Assembly (NCBI GenBank): GCA_910586455.1
Contig: CAJUHX010000044.1
Location: 1 to 7,777, forward strand
Length of the DNA: 7,777 bases
DNA from: an uncultured Muribaculaceae bacterium
Lineage (GTDB): Bacteria; Bacteroidota; Bacteroidia; Bacteroidales; Muribaculaceae
Direction of reading: 5' to 3'
Shown here one piece after another: positions 6,479 to 7,777 of the stretch. The notes under the pieces were generated by a model. It made no database searches. It saw only the letters and a list, made by a program, of their open reading frames with translations, and had not been told where the DNA came from. Made by a program: the position numbers and the translations under genes. The first letter of the stretch is position 1. Each line of letters begins with the position of its first letter.

Positions 6479-7777
6479 TTATGCGTTTGCCTGTGATTGC
6501 GATTTTTTTGCTATTTCGTTGGCCATGGCCACGGCCTTGGTGATGTGATCGCATATGTGGTCGGCGCCGATAAGCCGGTCGATACCTGCGTGTTCAAGGC
6601 TTTCGCGCACGTTGTCTTTTACGCCGGACAGTACTACATGGATGCCTTCGTTCTGCGACGATTTGATGATGATTTCGAGGTTGTGGAGGCCCGTAGCGTC
6701 GATAAACGCCACCTTGCGCATGCGTATGATGCGTACCAGCGGTGTTCGGCCGCCTACGGTGGCGCGCATTATTTCGTCGAATTTGGTGGCAACCCCGAAG
6801 AAGAAGGGGCCGTCGATTTCGTATATGCTTACGCCTTTGGCTACGTCGAGAACCTCGTGCTGCTGCATTTCGGTGCCTTCGGCCACGTCGAGTTGCTCGG
6901 AGTAGACTTTGATTTCGATGTTCTCGGTGGCGCGGCGAAGGAACAGCAGTATGGCCAGAAGAAGGCCGATTTCAATGGCTATGGTGAGGTCGAAGATTAC
7001 GGTAAGGAAGAAGGTTACCAGCAGTACCGATACGTCGCTCTTGGGGGCCTTGAATATGCCTATTATCGTGCGCCAGCCGCTCATGTTGTAGGCCACTACC
7101 ATAAGTACTGCGGCCAGGCAGGCCATGGGCACATAGTTGATAAGGGGCATCAGGAACACGAATATCAGCAGCAGTACCACGGCATGGATGATGCCGGCTA
7201 CGGGTGTGCGGCCGCCGTTGGTTATGTTGGTCATGGTGCGGGCGATGGCGCCGGTGACAGGTATGCCGCCGAACAGGGGTACCACTATGTTGGCTATGCC
7301 CTGGCCTATGAGTTCGGTGTTGCTGTTGGTTCTGGAACCGGTGACACCGTCGGCGACTGTAGCTGACAGCAGCGACTCGATGGCGCCAAGTACTGCTATG
7401 GTGAAGGCTGAGGGCAGCAGCAGGTTGATGGTGGCCATGTTGAGCTCAAAGCCGCGGGGCAGGGGTATATCGGTGCTCATGGTGCCGAAGCGGTCGCCGA
7501 TGGTCTGGACTGCAAAGCCGTCTATGCCGCTGAGGAAATATGTGGCTGCGGTGACCGTGATGATGGCTATGAGTGTGCCCGGCAGTTTGTTCGATATCTT
7601 TGGCGTAAATATTATTATAAGCAGCGACACCAGACCTACTGCCAGGGTGGGCAGGTTGATGTTGCCGAACGACTTTAAGTAAAGTCCCCATTTGGGAATG
7701 AACTGGCCGGGGATGTTGGTGAGGCCGAGGCCGAAGAAGTCGTTGATCTGGGTGGAGAATATTGTAAGGGCTATACC
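6479..7777 (-). CDS. SulP-family anion transporter with C-terminal STAS domain (N-terminus off right edge)
   Basis: The reading frame is open from the right edge to the TAA at 6479-6481, giving 432 residues; whole SulP proteins have about 550-570, so roughly 120-140 N-terminal residues, including the first membrane helices and the family signature there, are missing. A GTG at 7630 is inside the frame and is not the true start. Seen: several hydrophobic membrane segments, the strongly conserved SulP core TELIGQGIANIVVPLFGGIP followed by VTGAIARTMTNITNGGRTPVAG, then helices ending AIEIGLLLAILLFLRRATE. The C-terminal cytoplasmic STAS domain includes GPFFFGVATKFDEI and VAFIDATGLHNLEII (DATGL near 6686-6700). 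The family moves sulfate, bicarbonate, dicarboxylates or other anions across the inner membrane with protons or sodium; the substrate cannot be told from this portion. No clear terminator follows the gene. The lipoprotein gene downstream has its own promoter, so a common operon is not indicated. Confidence 0.5.
   Translation of the reverse strand, partial: GIALTIFSTQINDFFGLGLTNIPGQFIPKWGLYLKSFGNINLPTLAVGLVSLLIIIFTPKISNKLPGTLIAIITVTAATYFLSGIDGFAVQTIGDRFGTMSTDIPLPRGFELNMATINLLLPSAFTIAVLGAIESLLSATVADGVTGSRTNSNTELIGQGIANIVVPLFGGIPVTGAIARTMTNITNGGRTPVAGIIHAVVLLLIFVFLMPLINYVPMACLAAVLMVVAYNMSGWRTIIGIFKAPKSDVSVLLVTFFLTVIFDLTIAIEIGLLLAILLFLRRATENIEIKVYSEQLDVAEGTEMQQHEVLDVAKGVSIYEIDGPFFFGVATKFDEIMRATVGGRTPLVRIIRMRKVAFIDATGLHNLEIIIKSSQNEGIHVVLSGVKDNVRESLEHAGIDRLIGADHICDHITKAVAMANEIAKKSQSQANA

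Noticed and set aside
6497..7366. Plus-strand open frame (289 codons) opposite the SulP gene
   Set aside because: Antisense shadow of a conserved transporter; the translation is Tyr/Gly/His-rich low complexity and lacks any domain or start signal.

Overview
The window looks like the chromosome of a Bacteroidales bacterium (phylum Bacteroidota). The grounds are a SusC/RagA-type TonB-dependent transporter start with the family's DEVVVIGYGT plug signature, a membrane sensor-regulator of the Reg_prop / triple-tyrosine (Y_Y_Y) class, and promoters of the Bacteroides type (TTTG, about 20 bp, TAnnTTTG) instead of sigma-70 boxes. Start codons lack clear Shine-Dalgarno sequences, also usual in this phylum. 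Family or genus cannot be fixed from this window.

Layout. (1) 1-423, minus: the first 141 residues of a SusC-like outer-membrane transporter that continues off the left edge. (2) 424-717: an AT-rich divergent control region with a -7 box for each direction, an alternating triple AAAACAT element and a direct repeat with 11-bp period. (3) 718-3627, plus: a 969-residue regulator with a periplasmic beta-propeller and Y_Y_Y sensor, one transmembrane helix, a cytoplasmic coiled coil and a LuxR-type helix-turn-helix; it has no kinase domain. It probably controls the divergent susC operon. (4) 3643-3714: two hairpins closing the minus-strand operon that follows. (5) 5974 to 3720, minus: a two-gene operon for the subunits of an NfnAB-type NADH-dependent reduced ferredoxin:NADP+ oxidoreductase (annotation pipelines often call them DHODH electron-transfer-like protein and glutamate synthase small subunit). 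(6) 6321 to 6103, minus: a 72-residue low-complexity lipoprotein in its own transcription unit. (7) 7777 to 6479, minus: the C-terminal three quarters of a SulP-family anion transporter with a STAS domain, running off the right edge.

How it fits together. The left part is a nutrient-uptake module, a TonB-dependent transporter with a dedicated membrane sensor-regulator, as in polysaccharide utilization loci; the substrate is not visible. The right part is general physiology: redox balancing between ferredoxin, NADH and NADPH, an abundant-looking small lipoprotein, and anion transport. The lipoprotein and nfn units have near-ideal promoters of identical design (TTTG-N20-TAACTTTG). No RNA genes, mobile elements or CRISPR arrays were seen. 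No wholly new system is evident; the points most worth attention are the kinase-less membrane-tethered regulator with its candidate operators, the GNRA-capped tandem hairpins after nfnB, and the lipoprotein terminator that overlaps the nfn promoter.
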